Positions 1 through 10,420 of a DNA stretch of 64,000 nucleotides are shown one piece after another. The translations under genes were made by a program, and so were the position numbers. Below the pieces are notes generated by a model. That model had not been told where the DNA came from, did no database searches, and saw only the letters and a list, made by a program, of their open reading frames with translations. Every line of letters begins with the position of its first letter. The stretch's first letter is position 1. Source of the DNA: Prorocentrum cordatum (lineage: Eukaryota; Sar; Dinophyceae; Prorocentrales; Prorocentraceae); NCBI GenBank assembly GCA_963575745.1, contig CAUYUJ010016708.1, forward strand, positions 145,884 to 209,883, given 5' to 3'.

Positions 1-984
1 CCCCTCCGCTTATTCCGACCGACCGTGGGCCCCCCCCCGCTCCCCCCTTGCGCCCCCGTCCCCTTCTTCCGGCCGACCGTGGGCCACTCCCCCCGCTCCT
101 CTTCTGCGCCCCTCTCCCCTTATTCTGACCGACCGTGGCCCCCCCACCGCTCCCCCCCTGCGCCCCCGTCCCCTTATTCCGACCGACCGTGGGCCACCCC
201 CCCCGCTCCTCCCCTGCGCCCCCCTCCCCTTATTCCGACCGACCGTGGGCCCCCGCTCCTCCCCCCCCCTCTCCTTATTCCGATGACCGTGGGCCCCCCC
301 CCGCTCCTCCCTTGCGCCCCCGTCCCCTTATTCCGACCGACCGTGGGCCACCCCCCCCGCTCTTCCCCTGCGCCCCCCTATTCTTATTCCGACCGACCGT
401 GGGCCACCCCCCGTTCCCCCCTTGCGCCCCCTCCCCTTATTCCGACCGACCGTGGGCCCTCCCCCCCCGCTCCTCCCCTGCGCCCCCCTCCCCTTATTCC
501 GACCGATCATGGGCCCATCCCCGTTCCCTCCCTGCGCCCCCTTCCCCTTGTTCCGACCGACCGCGCCCCCCCCCCCCCGCTCCCCCCCTGCGCCCCCCTC
601 CCTTATTCCGACCAACCGTGCCCTCCCTCCCTTCCCCCCTGCGCCCCCCTCCCCTTATTCCGACCGACCGTGGGCCGCTCCCCCCTTGCGCCCCCTTCCC
701 TTATTCCGACCGACCGTGTGCTCCCCCCCCACCCTGCGCCCCCCTCCCCTTATTCCGACCGACCGTGGGCACCCCCCCCCCCGCTTCCCCCTGCCCCCCC
801 CCCTTGTTCCGACCGACCGTGCCCCCCCCCCCCCCGCTCCCCCCCCCTGCGCCCCCTCCCATTATTCCGACCGCCGTGCGCTCCCCCCGCTCCCCCCTGC
901 ACTCCTCTCCTTATTCCGACCGACTGTGCCCCCCCCCGCTCCCCCCCCCTGCGCCCCCGTCCCCTTATTCCGACCGACCGTGCT
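1..984. repeat. C-rich minisatellite, ~19 units of 45-58 bases
   Basis: Each unit holds TTATTCCGACCGACCGTG followed by a C-rich stretch of variable length (CCCCCCGCTCC, CTGCGCCCCC). The unit length drifts through changes in the C runs. Pro/Ser/Arg-rich open frames here come from the repeat and are not taken as genes. The array starts before the window. Confidence 0.9.
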
Positions 985-1250
985 CTTAGGTGGCCCTGAG
1001 GGCGGCGCCCAGGAGGAACACCATCTCTGACCCGATTCGCCCAGGGCTGGCTCGGAGTACTTTTCGTCTGGGGACCCCCAGGGACCCCCCCGCGCGCGCG
1101 CGAACTAGAAATATTCGGAAGCAGTTCCCGGAGATCTTAGCACGCCCGTGGCCCATGGGGCCGGCGACTTTCTTCGCAGGATGCGACAGGGCCCAACGCA
1201 CCCTTACCTCTGCAAGCGCCGTGGGGGGTTCCATAGCCGTGGCGATTCTT

Positions 1251-1269
1251 TCTGTAGCCGTTTTGGCTC
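1251..1269 (+). other. Relic of the dinoflagellate spliced leader (DinoSL)
   Basis: The bases TCTGTAGCCGTTTTGGCTC match the corresponding part of the DinoSL (CCGTAGCCATTTTGGCTC plus a leading T) at 17 of 19 positions. They sit four bases upstream of the ATG at 1274. DinoSL is added to nuclear mRNAs by trans-splicing, and genomic relics just upstream of start codons are known to mark genes that passed through an mRNA and were re-inserted as cDNA. The 266 bases before it (985-1250) hold nothing else that I recognise. Confidence 0.75.
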
Positions 1270-1273
1270 CACC

Positions 1274-2855
1274 ATGCCGCCTTCCGTCGTGAGGAAGCGG
1301 CCGGCCGCGGGCTCCGCGCTCCCTCCGCGGCCTGCCCGCAGTGTGGCGCGACGTCGTCCCGCTGCCGCCCCCACTGCAGCCCTCTTATCCAAGCCAGACG
1401 TTGCCCCACGCAAGCGGCGCCGCAACGCTGCGTACGCCGCCAAAGAAGCAGCCCGAGAGAAGGCGCGCCGCGCTGCTGCCACCGCCGCGCAAGCCGCGGC
1501 AGCTACTGCAGGCGCCCCCGCACCCCACCCGGAGGCTGCCCGAAGCGCCAAGAGGCGAGCTGCTATCACCGCCGCGCAAGCCGCGGCAGCTACTGCAGGC
1601 GCCCCTGCATCCCACCCGGAGGCTGTCCGAAGCGCCACGAGGCGAGCAGCTGCTCCTGCAACGACCACTGCCGGCGACGCCACGCCGCTGGACTTCATTG
1701 AACGACTACATTCTGAATCTGGATACCAGGTGTCACGACATTCCAGACAGCTCCGCCATCGGGACGCCGCGACGGCGCCACCTTCTGACGACGCCCTCTT
1801 CGACCAGATAACCAACGACGTTCGCACTTTCTGTACCGTTACGGCCGACGACCAACGCAGAATGGTCCGAGCTTACTCCGCGAAGATGGATCATGCCGCT
1901 CCTCTCCCTGGATGCGGTTCCTGCGGTCGCCGCGACCCTGCGTTCCCTGCCACGGAGCGCGTTCGGCTCGAAGACTTGCCTCCCGACCATTGGCTCTTCC
2001 TCACGCCTGACGAATGCAGAGACCTGGACGCCATGCCTGCGGTGACTTTCTGCGAGGCCGACGGCTCCACGCGCACCGTCGAGACCAAAAGCATCCGCAG
2101 CTATGTCTCCATCGGCGCCTCCGCGAGGCTGCACCTGCACCCGGAGCTCACGCGCACCATGCCGGACGGTGGCCACGAGACGTTTCTATGCGAGAGTTGC
2201 GCGCGGCCGCTGTCGGATCCGGCGGCCGCTCCGCCTTCGCGACCCTTGGCTTCGGGACGGGATTTCGGGCTGCTTTCTCGAATCGGGCTCGAAACTCCTT
2301 CCGAGGCTGAAGCCCTTGCCCTCGCAGACGTGCGCCTCTACAGCCTCGTGGCCAAAATATATGTCCCTGGACAGCGCTCCAGCGCAGCATCTAGGTCTGT
2401 CCTCAAGGGCCACATGATCGCATTCGTCCACGACGGGCCCACCGCCATCGAAGCCCAGTTCAACGCCGCCCGACTCCGCAACGTACTGGAGCACATCCAG
2501 GTGGTCTACGTCGGCAACACCGACCGAGTCACCAACCTCGAACGCCACGCTCTTTCCATGAAGAGCGTGCAGATGCGACCCCATGTACTCTACAACCACC
2601 TCTCGCTACGCCGCGCCCTCGGACACGTGGCCTCCACAGACGCATCCCCTCCGATTGCGCACGTCGCAGCCTTGCTGGCTGACTGGTCTGCTTCTCTGTC
2701 AGCTCGCTCCCGTCACGCGGACACAGACGACGTAGAAGAGGCCAGCCGGCCATCGGATATCGCCAACGTCAGGGACGTCGCCATGGACGACCTCCACCAG
2801 GACGCCTCCACTCTTCCACCGAACCTGCGCGTTCATGCTTCGTTGGCCGCCCGAG
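1274..2855 (+). CDS. Helitron RepHel, N-terminal part (DUF6570-like region)
   Basis: The start at 1274 is chosen because the spliced-leader relic ends just upstream, although the frame is open further back. The first ~60 residues are basic with an NLS-like RKRRR. Two copies of a 29-residue Ala-rich repeat follow (1481-1567 and 1568-1654). From about residue 215 there is a CGSCGRRD cysteine pair, a second pair FLCESCARPL, then ALALADVRLY, an LKGHMIAFVHDGP motif and a VQMRPHVLYNHLSLRRAL segment, the pattern of the DUF6570 region that precedes the Helitron-like N domain in Helitron transposases. The frame is lost in a run of ten C at 2856-2865. Family assignment is from pattern recognition. Confidence 0.7.
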
Positions 2856-2865
2856 CCCCCCCCCC

Positions 2866-3899
2866 TGGGGGCGGCGAACAACACTGCGCTCTCCTGCTCC
2901 CTGCTTCCTCGAGCTCCCCCCGACTTCGCAACCTTTCCCTTTTACCACGTCGCCACCTCCGCCCAGTTTCTGCCCCTGGCCCTGCACAATGGGCCCCGAA
3001 GCGTGCAGGCGCAGATTCAGTGGAATCGCGATCCACAGGATACCGTCCTCGGACAACCTACCGAGCCCCAGGGCGACATTCACGCAGAGCCCACGCTGTC
3101 CTTGGACCCAGTTGGCGTCTTCTTGCAATCCAGCGACGCCGTGGCTGGCAGTATCTTTGATGGTCTCGTAGACACCCTTCGAGCGTCCAGCCGCGCCGAC
3201 CCCGAAGACATCCACGACGAACGCCAAGAGCAACTGGATGCCACCCCTGCTGGCCCACCCTTTCACGCCTCCGCCTGTGGCCCGCCACCCGCGAAGTGCC
3301 GACGACTGAAGCGCCCCATGAACGAGTTCACCAACAACGCCGACTTGCTGTACGGCGCCTTCTGGTTCCTCTTTCCGTTGCGGGCCGGCTTGGTTTCCCA
3401 GGGCCCCTTGAGCATACACGAGTCCAGACACATACTCACCCAGTTCCACAACGGCTTCGCCCATTGCCACAATTTCATATTCCTGCTTGCGAACCAAATA
3501 CAACGCCACGCTGCTGCCAGGGGGGTCGCTCTGCGCGTGAAGACGGACCCTTTCAGCTTCAAAGCCTTCGCAGACATGGTCGCCGACAAAGATGTCTACC
3601 TCGACCGACTGGACCGCGCGAAGGCAGATCCCACCAGCACAGAGGCCCGGGCGCTACAAAAGCAAGTGCTCCGGTTCGTGACGTCATCTGGTAAGACCAT
3701 CCCCTGGAGCGGTGAGGAAAGAGCTTCTGAAACCACCAAGCTCTACGATTTACAGAGGAGGTTCGGCCCCTTCAGCTCCTTCCTGACCGTGGCCCCGGAC
3801 GACGTGCACCAGCCTACCTCTATCCGCTTGTCTTATCGGCACGCGGGAGACCCGAAAGGAGCTACCACACTCTTGACCTCTCTCCCCCTGCCCCCTCAG
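2866..3899 (+). CDS. Helitron RepHel, Helitron-like N domain part
   Basis: This part is in the +1 frame relative to the N-terminal part; the shift falls in the C10 run at 2856-2865. It contains GAFWFLFPLRAG, then LSIHESRHILTQFHNGF and a NFIFLLANQIQRHAA segment, which match the conserved start of the Helitron helicase-like N domain (FPxLFP..G, LSxxEHARxLL, FxFxxFNxLQRR). Near 3775 the GPFSSFLTVAPDDVH segment matches the GxPxxFxTVNxDDxHNP signature. The frame stays open to a stop at 3983, but the last codons look unlike the family, so the true exon end lies somewhere between about 3845 and 3975. Confidence 0.65.
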
Positions 3900-4414
3900 G
3901 GAACCCTCCCCCCGCGACTTCTTGCCTGGGCCCTCGGGCCTCGAGCCCTCGCTCCGATTCCTGAGTTTGGTTCCGAAATTTGATTTTTCAAAGAAAACTC
4001 AGATACCAGCCTTCTCTGGTCCCCCCAGCATCTCCTGTAAGAAGATAATCCAAAGAAAAACATTGTGTTTTCTCCAGGCGGACGCTCCCGGACGCTCAAA
4101 ACCCCGAGGGCTTTTAAACATTTTATTCGTCATCGCGGTTGAGAACCGCGCGTCTCTGGCTTCAAACGCGTGCGCTGGAACAGAAAATCTTTCAAACACC
4201 ATTGGTTTTCGACGCATCAGGGGCGTCCGGCTCGGGAAAACAGACGTTTCTGAAACGGTTTCAGCCGAAGGAGCGCGCAGCCTCCACAGGATTCCACAGG
4301 AGTCCGCGGGGCCCCCCAGGAGCCCCCAGGATTCCCCGGCAACCCCCGGGCTGGACATATCATCAGGTGCGAGTCATGCATCTAAGTGTGAGTCGTCTTC
4401 CACGACCCCTTCAG
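3900..4414 (+). other. Probable intron inside RepHel
   Basis: All three frames hold stops and no Helitron-like residues between about 3990 and 4395, while coding of Rep type resumes at 4415. The 3' end has a pyrimidine stretch and CCCCTTCAG|GTGCGG with the AG at 4413-4414, a good acceptor. The 5' end is not resolved. Bases 3962-4012 hold one copy of a ~45-base motif seen in three other places near these genes. A decayed insertion instead of an intron is possible. Confidence 0.45.
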
Positions 4415-6236
4415 GTGCGGCCAGCCGCACCAATGGCCCGCCGACGAAGCTGGCCTACTGCGCGTCCTTCGCAAACAGGGCAACGAGGAGGACGTCTCCG
4501 CGTTCTCCGAGAAGTCCGCGCCGCACTGCGCGGACGAGTCGTACACGTTCTCCATGGGCGAGGCATTCCTGCAGCGCTTGGCGACTCTGAATCCCGTGGC
4601 AACCACGTTGCTGTGGGAACAGATGGCGGAGGCTATCTTCACGGAGCTCGTGGGCATGCCGCAGCACCACAAACGGAGGAAGTCGCAGCTCATCGACGAG
4701 AACATCCCCCACCGTGGCATCTTCGGAACCCCATGGGCCTGGCATTTCGTGACCGAAACAAACGGCCGCAAGTCCTTCCACTTCCACTCCGGTGTCATCG
4801 CAGGGGCCTCTCCTACATTGTTGGCCGACGTGGCTGGGTACCCACGCTTGGAGGCCGCTGTGCACGCAGCCCTGGACTCGATGTATACGGCCCACGTGCC
4901 AGCCGACTTGCACGCCATCGACGTGGCCCGCCGGACGTTGCGTATACCAGCGGAGCGTCAGGCTTTCTTCCAGACCACCGACACGCCCACCCCAGAAGCC
5001 GTCCGAGAGTTTCACATAGATGCCGCCATCACAGCTCTTACCACTGGACTACATACACACGCGGCCACCTGCCACAAAGGCAAAAATGGCAAGCTCGGGT
5101 GCCGCATGGCGAAACCCTCTGGACACCCCGTCCCCCAGTCTCGCGTCCTCGCAATCCTGCCCGACGAACCCGCGCAGGGCACCGTGGACTGGTCTTGCAA
5201 GTACTGCACCCCAGGATACGACCCGAAACAACGACCAGCGACTGCACTTTGGGCTCGCAGGCCTCGCCCTGGTGATGGGGCTGCCAACGTCGTCCTCTCC
5301 TACGAGCACGCTCGCCCACACGTGGAACCCGATTCAGGCCGGTTGCGCGACATCATGAACATGCCCCGCGCCGATTTGGAGTCACTGGATCCCTCTGCAG
5401 CGCACGGGATGTTCCGAGACGTGTGCCGCGAACTCAGCAGCCTTTTGTCCAGACCTACTCAAGGCCGCAACCTGAACGACTGCCTGAATTCATGTAGTCA
5501 AAACGACGCTCGTGCCATCCTTCTCGCTTGGCACGGCATGCGATGCCGAAATGCGGCCCTCGTGGAGTTCAGCCCCACCCTCTCGGGATGCATCCGGAGC
5601 AACACCGCACCTCTGCACCTCGGTGCCGGGGAGGCTGCGAAGGGAGCCGGCATGTACATGGTGAAGTACCTCGTTAAAGAGGCTTACGATCTGGCAGCCT
5701 CGTTATCCGTATTGGCGGACGCTCGTCGTCACATTGACCTCTACCCGTCCTCGGCTGACGACGCAGGCACCGCAGCACGGTGCACTCGCCACTTCCTACA
5801 ACGAGTTCTCAATTCCAGTGCCGCCGTGCTTGCCCCGACACAGGCGGCTGCGATCGCTCTCGGCGTCGCGTCAAGCGGACATTCTCACACATGCGTCAAT
5901 GCCTACGTGTGGGACGCCGTCCACCTCAGACGTCTATTGCCCACCGGGGTCTCCCTGCTGTCATCTTCGTCCTCCGACAACCCTCCGCCCGCCCCCGATC
6001 CGCCCGACAGCGAGGATTCGCCCTTGGGCCAACGCGATGCCGACGCATGCACTGGCGACCCTGACGACGTCGACGCGGCAGACGAATGCGACCATCCACG
6101 CCGAGGCACCTGCAGCATCTACACCACTTCAGACGGAACGCCGATTGCATTATCGCAGGCTGACCACTACGCGCACCGGTCCCAACAACTCGCCGACCTC
6201 ACTTTCGACGAGCTCGTCATGGGGATGCGCATCTAG
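4415..6236 (+). CDS. Helitron RepHel, HUH Rep endonuclease part
   Basis: This part nicks and rejoins single-stranded DNA during rolling-circle-like transposition. The HUH pair is His-Phe-His at 4779-4787 in the context GRKSFHFHSGV. The catalytic tyrosine motif is YMVKY at 5655-5669 in GMYMVKYLVKEAYDL, giving two tyrosines and the conserved lysines as in Helitron Rep. A DLYPSSADDAGTAARC stretch follows. The frame ends at a TAG (6234-6236), but the same frame continues with Helitron-like sequence straight after, so the stop is either a nonsense mutation, an assembly error or a readthrough site. The acceptor at 4414 sets the start of this exon; an ATG at 4554 is internal. Confidence 0.8.
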
Positions 6237-7231
6237 AAAGTCTCCGCGGAACAGAGGGCAAAGATAGCCGCCGAATCGGGCAAGAGGGGCCGCCCTACGA
6301 ACCCGAGCTTCGAACTCGAACCGCCGCACCCTTTGGCGGGCCAGTGCGTCATCAGGGAAAAATCCGAATTCGACGTGCCGGTGTTTGTCGGAGCTCCTCC
6401 GCCCCGTCTGCCCCCCGATTCCGCTCCGCGCAACAAGGCGCGCCAGCGTATGGAGGTGGCCCACGCCGAGTACTTCACCGCGCTCTTCGTACCTTGGTCC
6501 GCGGCCCAACTGGAGACCGCGACCCCGACCACTTGGAGCGCTTATCAGCGCCGCCTGGAGGACGCGGCCCACGGCTCCGCGCCTCCTGCATCCGACTCCG
6601 TGCGGCACGGGAAGAGTCAGAGAATCGCGGAGGGCCGCTTGTTCCGCATCCACCATGTGGCGACAGCCCTCACGTCGAATACCCGGAAGACAGATATTAT
6701 GAGCAAATGGCGCATGCGAGATCGCACTCTGTGGTCCGAAACGACCTCCTGTCCAGACGTAGCCCTTCCCCCTGGCCGCAGCAAGGATCAAGAGACCGAC
6801 GCCGCCGCAGACATCCGCAACTTACGCGACGCTGCCAGCGCCGACGTCAACTCCAGAGCCATGAAACGAGCTGCTGCAATGGAATCATGGGCGGACGACA
6901 TTACCGACAGACTACCACCACTACCCGACGTACCATCCACGCCGGATCCTCGGTCACACTGGCCACGGGGGGCTCCGACCAAGGACGGTCATCCCGTCCA
7001 CCATTTCCCAAGTGGCTCCACCGACATCGCCTCCTTCCTGGCAGACCTCAAGCAGCCTCGACGCAGGCCTTCCGACGACGCCAACACACCGAGCCACGTG
7101 GGCCATCCCGTCGCAGACGCCGCCCCGGAGGACGGCGACCCACCAGAGTTCGACCCTATCGACGACGAGACCTTCATGCGTCTCGCACGCAACTGGGAAT
7201 CAGACCTCCGTAACACGCCACCCGGAGGCTG
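6237..7231 (+). CDS. Helitron RepHel, Rep-helicase linker part
   Basis: This part continues in the same frame after the TAG. The first residues read EPPHPLAGQCVIR and VPVFVGAP, followed by a EVAHAEYFTALFVPW segment; such YxxFxxLFxPW strings follow the Rep domain in Helitron transposases. The middle is a charged, Pro/Asp-rich linker. The frame is lost in a run of eight C at 7232-7239, after which the helicase is read in the -1 (or +2) frame. No separate promoter or start is apparent, so I treat this as one gene with its neighbours. Confidence 0.6.
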
Positions 7232-7239
7232 CCCCCCCC

Positions 7240-9004
7240 GCCTCCTCTCAACCCCCAACAGCGTGCTTTCGCAAGACAGCATTTGGCACTACAGCGCCAC
7301 CTCGCTGCCGGCCGCCAACGAGGTGACGACCCCCACGACACACTCGCTTCTCTCCGACAGCAAGGGCTCCGGCAAGTGCATCTGCTCCAGGGAGCTGGGG
7401 GCGTCGGAAAGAGCGTGCTCTTGAAGGCGATGCACGCCGTCTTACGACGCCTGCACTTGGGACACATGGCCATCACAGCCTGGGCGGGAGTCGCATCTGC
7501 GCCTTTTGGGGCGCCGACGCTGTGTTCTTTACTGAAAATTGACTTCACTTGCCTGGCTGAAGACCGCCCCGCGGACGCTGACACGTTGCAGCTCCTCCGC
7601 AAGGACTTCGCCGACGCCATGTGCGACCCGGCCGACCTGCTCGTCTTCGTCGTCGACGAGGCCAGTTTTCTCGTCCCGGCAGCCTTACACCACATCGACC
7701 TTCAACTACAACGATTACGCGGTGTCCACGGCGTCCCTTTTGGAGGCGTCGCCCTCATCCTGGCAGGGGACTTTTGGCAGAAACCGCCTCCGAGCTCCAC
7801 GACGCTCGCAGAACTCCTCGCCAGCGCTGACGTGCCTGGCCTATCGAGGCCAGTCCGGCACTCCCCCATGAGCACATCAGATAAGGGCCTCGAGATATTC
7901 CGACGGGCTCGCCGCACTGTTCTGACGCAGCAGATGCAAGCTGCCGACGACCCTGGTTTCCAGACGGATCTGCTGCAGCTCTGGGACACGACCCCTGGCG
8001 CCCCGGTTCCAGCGAGGTTGACAGACTCGCTCCGCGAGGTTTCCACCCACGACATCCAGACACATCCTGCGTGGTCTTTCGCTCCCATCTGCGTCCTGTC
8101 CAACTTCGAGCGGTACCTTCTCAACAGGATCCAGGCCGAGCGCTTTGCCAGGGCGCACTCTCTACCCTTAATCCGATGGCGATACCCCTTGCACGGACGC
8201 CACTGCTCTATGCTACCAGCTGATGTCCTAGACGGCCTTTACGAGAACGAGCCAGGCATGTGGGGATGCTTCGTGCGCGGGGCCCCGGCCATGCTGCTCG
8301 CCAACATCCAGCCAGCCAAGTTCTGCGTCAACGGGGCCATGGGTTCCCTGCACTCCCTCAGCTTCGACGGCGATGCACCGGGAGTGTTCTTGGACGCTGT
8401 TGCATCTAGCGGCTTCCGGGAGATTATCCTCGAGGAGCCCCCTGCCTCTATCAACGTCCAGATTTCCTTGCCCGCTGGCGAAGACGGCGCTGGGATCGAG
8501 ACCCTCGTTCCTGGGTCCGTGGTCGTTCCCATCGCATACACCTCCCACGTCGAGGACTACGACGCCACCTCGTCGTTCAGCATCCTCAAGCGCGCGCCCA
8601 AGCGCATCCGCATACGGTGTCACGCGGTTACGCTGGCGTTCGCTTGCACGGATGAAAAGCTACAGGGCAAGACGTGCGACGAGTTGGTGCTCAGCGTGGC
8701 CAGGCGACCTTGGCCGCCCCATTTGGACAGAAAAGGCTTCTACGTCGCTGTCAGCAGGGCACGCGCCAAGGCTCGCCTGCGGGTGCTTCACCGACCGTCT
8801 TCGGAAGCCGGGGGACTGCACCATTTGCGCAACTTGCCGCCTGCCCGAGAACTTCACGCTTGGAACGCTGGGTACGATGCAGATGGACATTGGCAACCCT
8901 CCCTCGCCCATGCGGCGGCGTCTGGCGCACCATCTACCCGACAGCGTCCACCGCGCACCCCTGCGCGGGCACCGCGTCCACGACCAATGGCGGGAGGGGC
9001 ATAA
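7240..9004 (+). CDS. Helitron RepHel, Pif1-like SF1 helicase part
   Basis: The helicase unwinds the donor strand during Helitron transposition. It opens with LNPQQRAFARQHL, the Q-motif region of Pif1/Helitron helicases. Walker A is GAGGVGKS at 7391-7414. Walker B is LLVFVVDEAS with DE at 7655-7660, followed by LILAGDFWQKPP (motif III region) and a RRARRTVLTQQM segment. Motif VI is GFYVAVSRARAKARLRVL near 8736-8790. All key residues that I can see are present, so this domain is not obviously degraded. It ends at TAA 9002-9004 after a short Pro/Arg-rich tail. The true reading start is upstream in the Rep parts. Confidence 0.85.
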
Positions 9005-9572
9005 TTGGTACGAGTACCCGCACGCCGGTGAAGAGCCCTCCACGCGAGGGCCGCCACCTTGACGCACGCCAGCAGTGTCGCCGCATTGTCCTTGCATTAC
9101 TTGCGAGCGACAACTGTGCTGCCAATTCGACGCCTTCTACCTTAGCAGATCAGAGTCAGCGCGCTTCCCCAGCATTGCGCGAAAAACAGTGCTCACCCAT
9201 GCCAAATATTGCCCCGGATTTTTGTTCGATCTCTTAGCGTGGCAGCATCCCCGCAAGCTCCCTGGCCCCAAGGATACCCGGGCGCACCAGACGCCATAAT
9301 TAGTGATTCAGAGGCCGCCGCCTGCCTACCAGACTTTCGCTTAGAAATTTGATTTTTCGGACCCGAAGTCAGCTTCTGTGCTCGCCCCGCCCCATCGCTG
9401 CCCCACCACATTTCAATCTTGCCGCCCTTTCTTTGAGGGCCTCGCGCGCAGTGCACCAGCCCAACAGGTGCTTCGCGGCCCCCCTTGCCTCAGCATCAGA
9501 CTTCTTACGAGAGCTTTGATTGCCCCTCAACCGTCGATCTCGCCCAGCACTCGCTCTTAGATTGAGCCTGCC
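9005..9572. other. Intergenic stretch between Helitron and OB-fold gene
   Basis: No coding signal is visible. Bases 9330-9380 carry a copy of the ~45-base motif (GAAATTTGATTTTTC core) also present near 3962, 10315 and 11586. If the Helitron ends here its terminus was not recognised. Confidence 0.5.
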
Positions 9573-10310
9573 ATGGCGGACAAGCTCGAGACTGTGAACG
9601 AGCGCAACTGCGGCGCCAAGACCACGCACGTGCGAGTGCTGGACCCGATGGTGCGCAAGACCAAGAAGGACTGCGAGGTCTTCACCTGCAAGCTGATCAG
9701 CGAGAGTGGCCTCTATTGCACAGCCGAACATATGATCTTCGGGGACTCGCCGGCGGCGCGCACGAGAGTCAGCAAAGCATTGACGACCAAGTGGACCGCG
9801 AAATCCGCGTGGTCTCTCTCAAAGCTGAAGCTTGTGCGCAAGAAAGAGGCCTTCCACGGGAGCCCGCACTCATGCGCACTTCAGCTGAACAACAAGGCCA
9901 TGACCACGAAAGCATTGGACGCGCCGGAGGCCAACAAGCTGCCGGACGAGCTGGAGCCCCCCGTGGGAGTCCAGGATGTCCTCGACCTCTCGCAGGACCA
10001 GGCGATCGACCTCCACGGGTTCGTCTCGGATGTTTCTCCCGAAGCCCAATTCAAAGGCAAGAACTTGGTGGAGGCCACGGTCTGCAACGAGGCCGGAAGC
10101 AGCATCACCTTAAAATTCTGGGAGGAGAACGCCCCCCGCGCAGAGCAACTGCAGAAGAAAGAGCCCATCTACATCCACGGAGCGTACTTGGTCCACCCCG
10201 ACAGTGGCGGCGTGCACCTGTCAGTCCGGGAGTCCACGTCCTTCGCCGCGCCTACAGGCACGCGCCCCAAGATAGCGGCCATGCTCGTCGAAACCCCATT
10301 GGTGCCCCCC
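9573..10310 (+). CDS. RPA1-like OB-fold protein, N-terminal part
   Basis: The ATG at 9573 gives MADKLETVNE. Residues ~30-100 (FTCKLISESGLYCTAEH to SCALQLNN) look like a first beta-rich OB fold. Residues ~140-225 are a clear second one: AIDLHGFVSDVSP, then ATVCNEAGSSITLKFWEENA and HLSVRESTSF, the same pattern as RPA1 OB folds (G-V-V, D/N-x-x-G-x-x-I-x-L-x-x-W, L-S-x-x-x-S-T). Such proteins bind single-stranded DNA. The gene lies 568 bases after RepHel on the same strand. Some Helitrons carry RPA-like genes, so it may belong to the element; a captured or independent host gene is also possible. Confidence 0.6.
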
Positions 10311-10420
10311 TTCCAGAGTTTGATCCTGAAACCAACCATTTCTCAACGAAAATCTGGCTGGCCCCAGCCGGCCGCCCGTCCGGAGCCGTTCTCCGCCCCA
10401 AAGTTTCGCTGAGACATGGC
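10311..10420 (+). other. Frame change in the OB-fold gene (short intron or lesion)
   Basis: The first frame closes at 10412 and the downstream coding is in another frame, so about 110 bases here are intron or damaged. TTCCAGAGTTTGATCC at 10311 begins a copy of the ~45-base motif also found in the RepHel intron. Exact splice sites are not resolved. Confidence 0.4.

Larger units (their letters stand above)
1251..9004 (+). mobile_element. Autonomous Helitron, RepHel gene, decayed or mis-assembled
   Basis: The segment carries, in order, a DUF6570-like N-terminal region, a Helitron-like N domain, an HUH Rep nuclease and a Pif1-type SF1 helicase, the order of a Helitron transposase. Total coding length without the intron is about 7.2 kb (about 2,400 codons), long but within the range for Helitrons with extra N-terminal domains. 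Two C-run frame changes (2856-2865, 7232-7239) and a TAG at 6234 break the frame. I could not find the 5' TC end or the 3' hairpin-CTRR end, so the element borders are those of the gene only. Confidence 0.8.

Noticed and set aside
25-1030. Long Pro/Ser/Arg-rich open frames
   Set aside because: They follow the minisatellite unit in several frames at once and have no protein-like variation.
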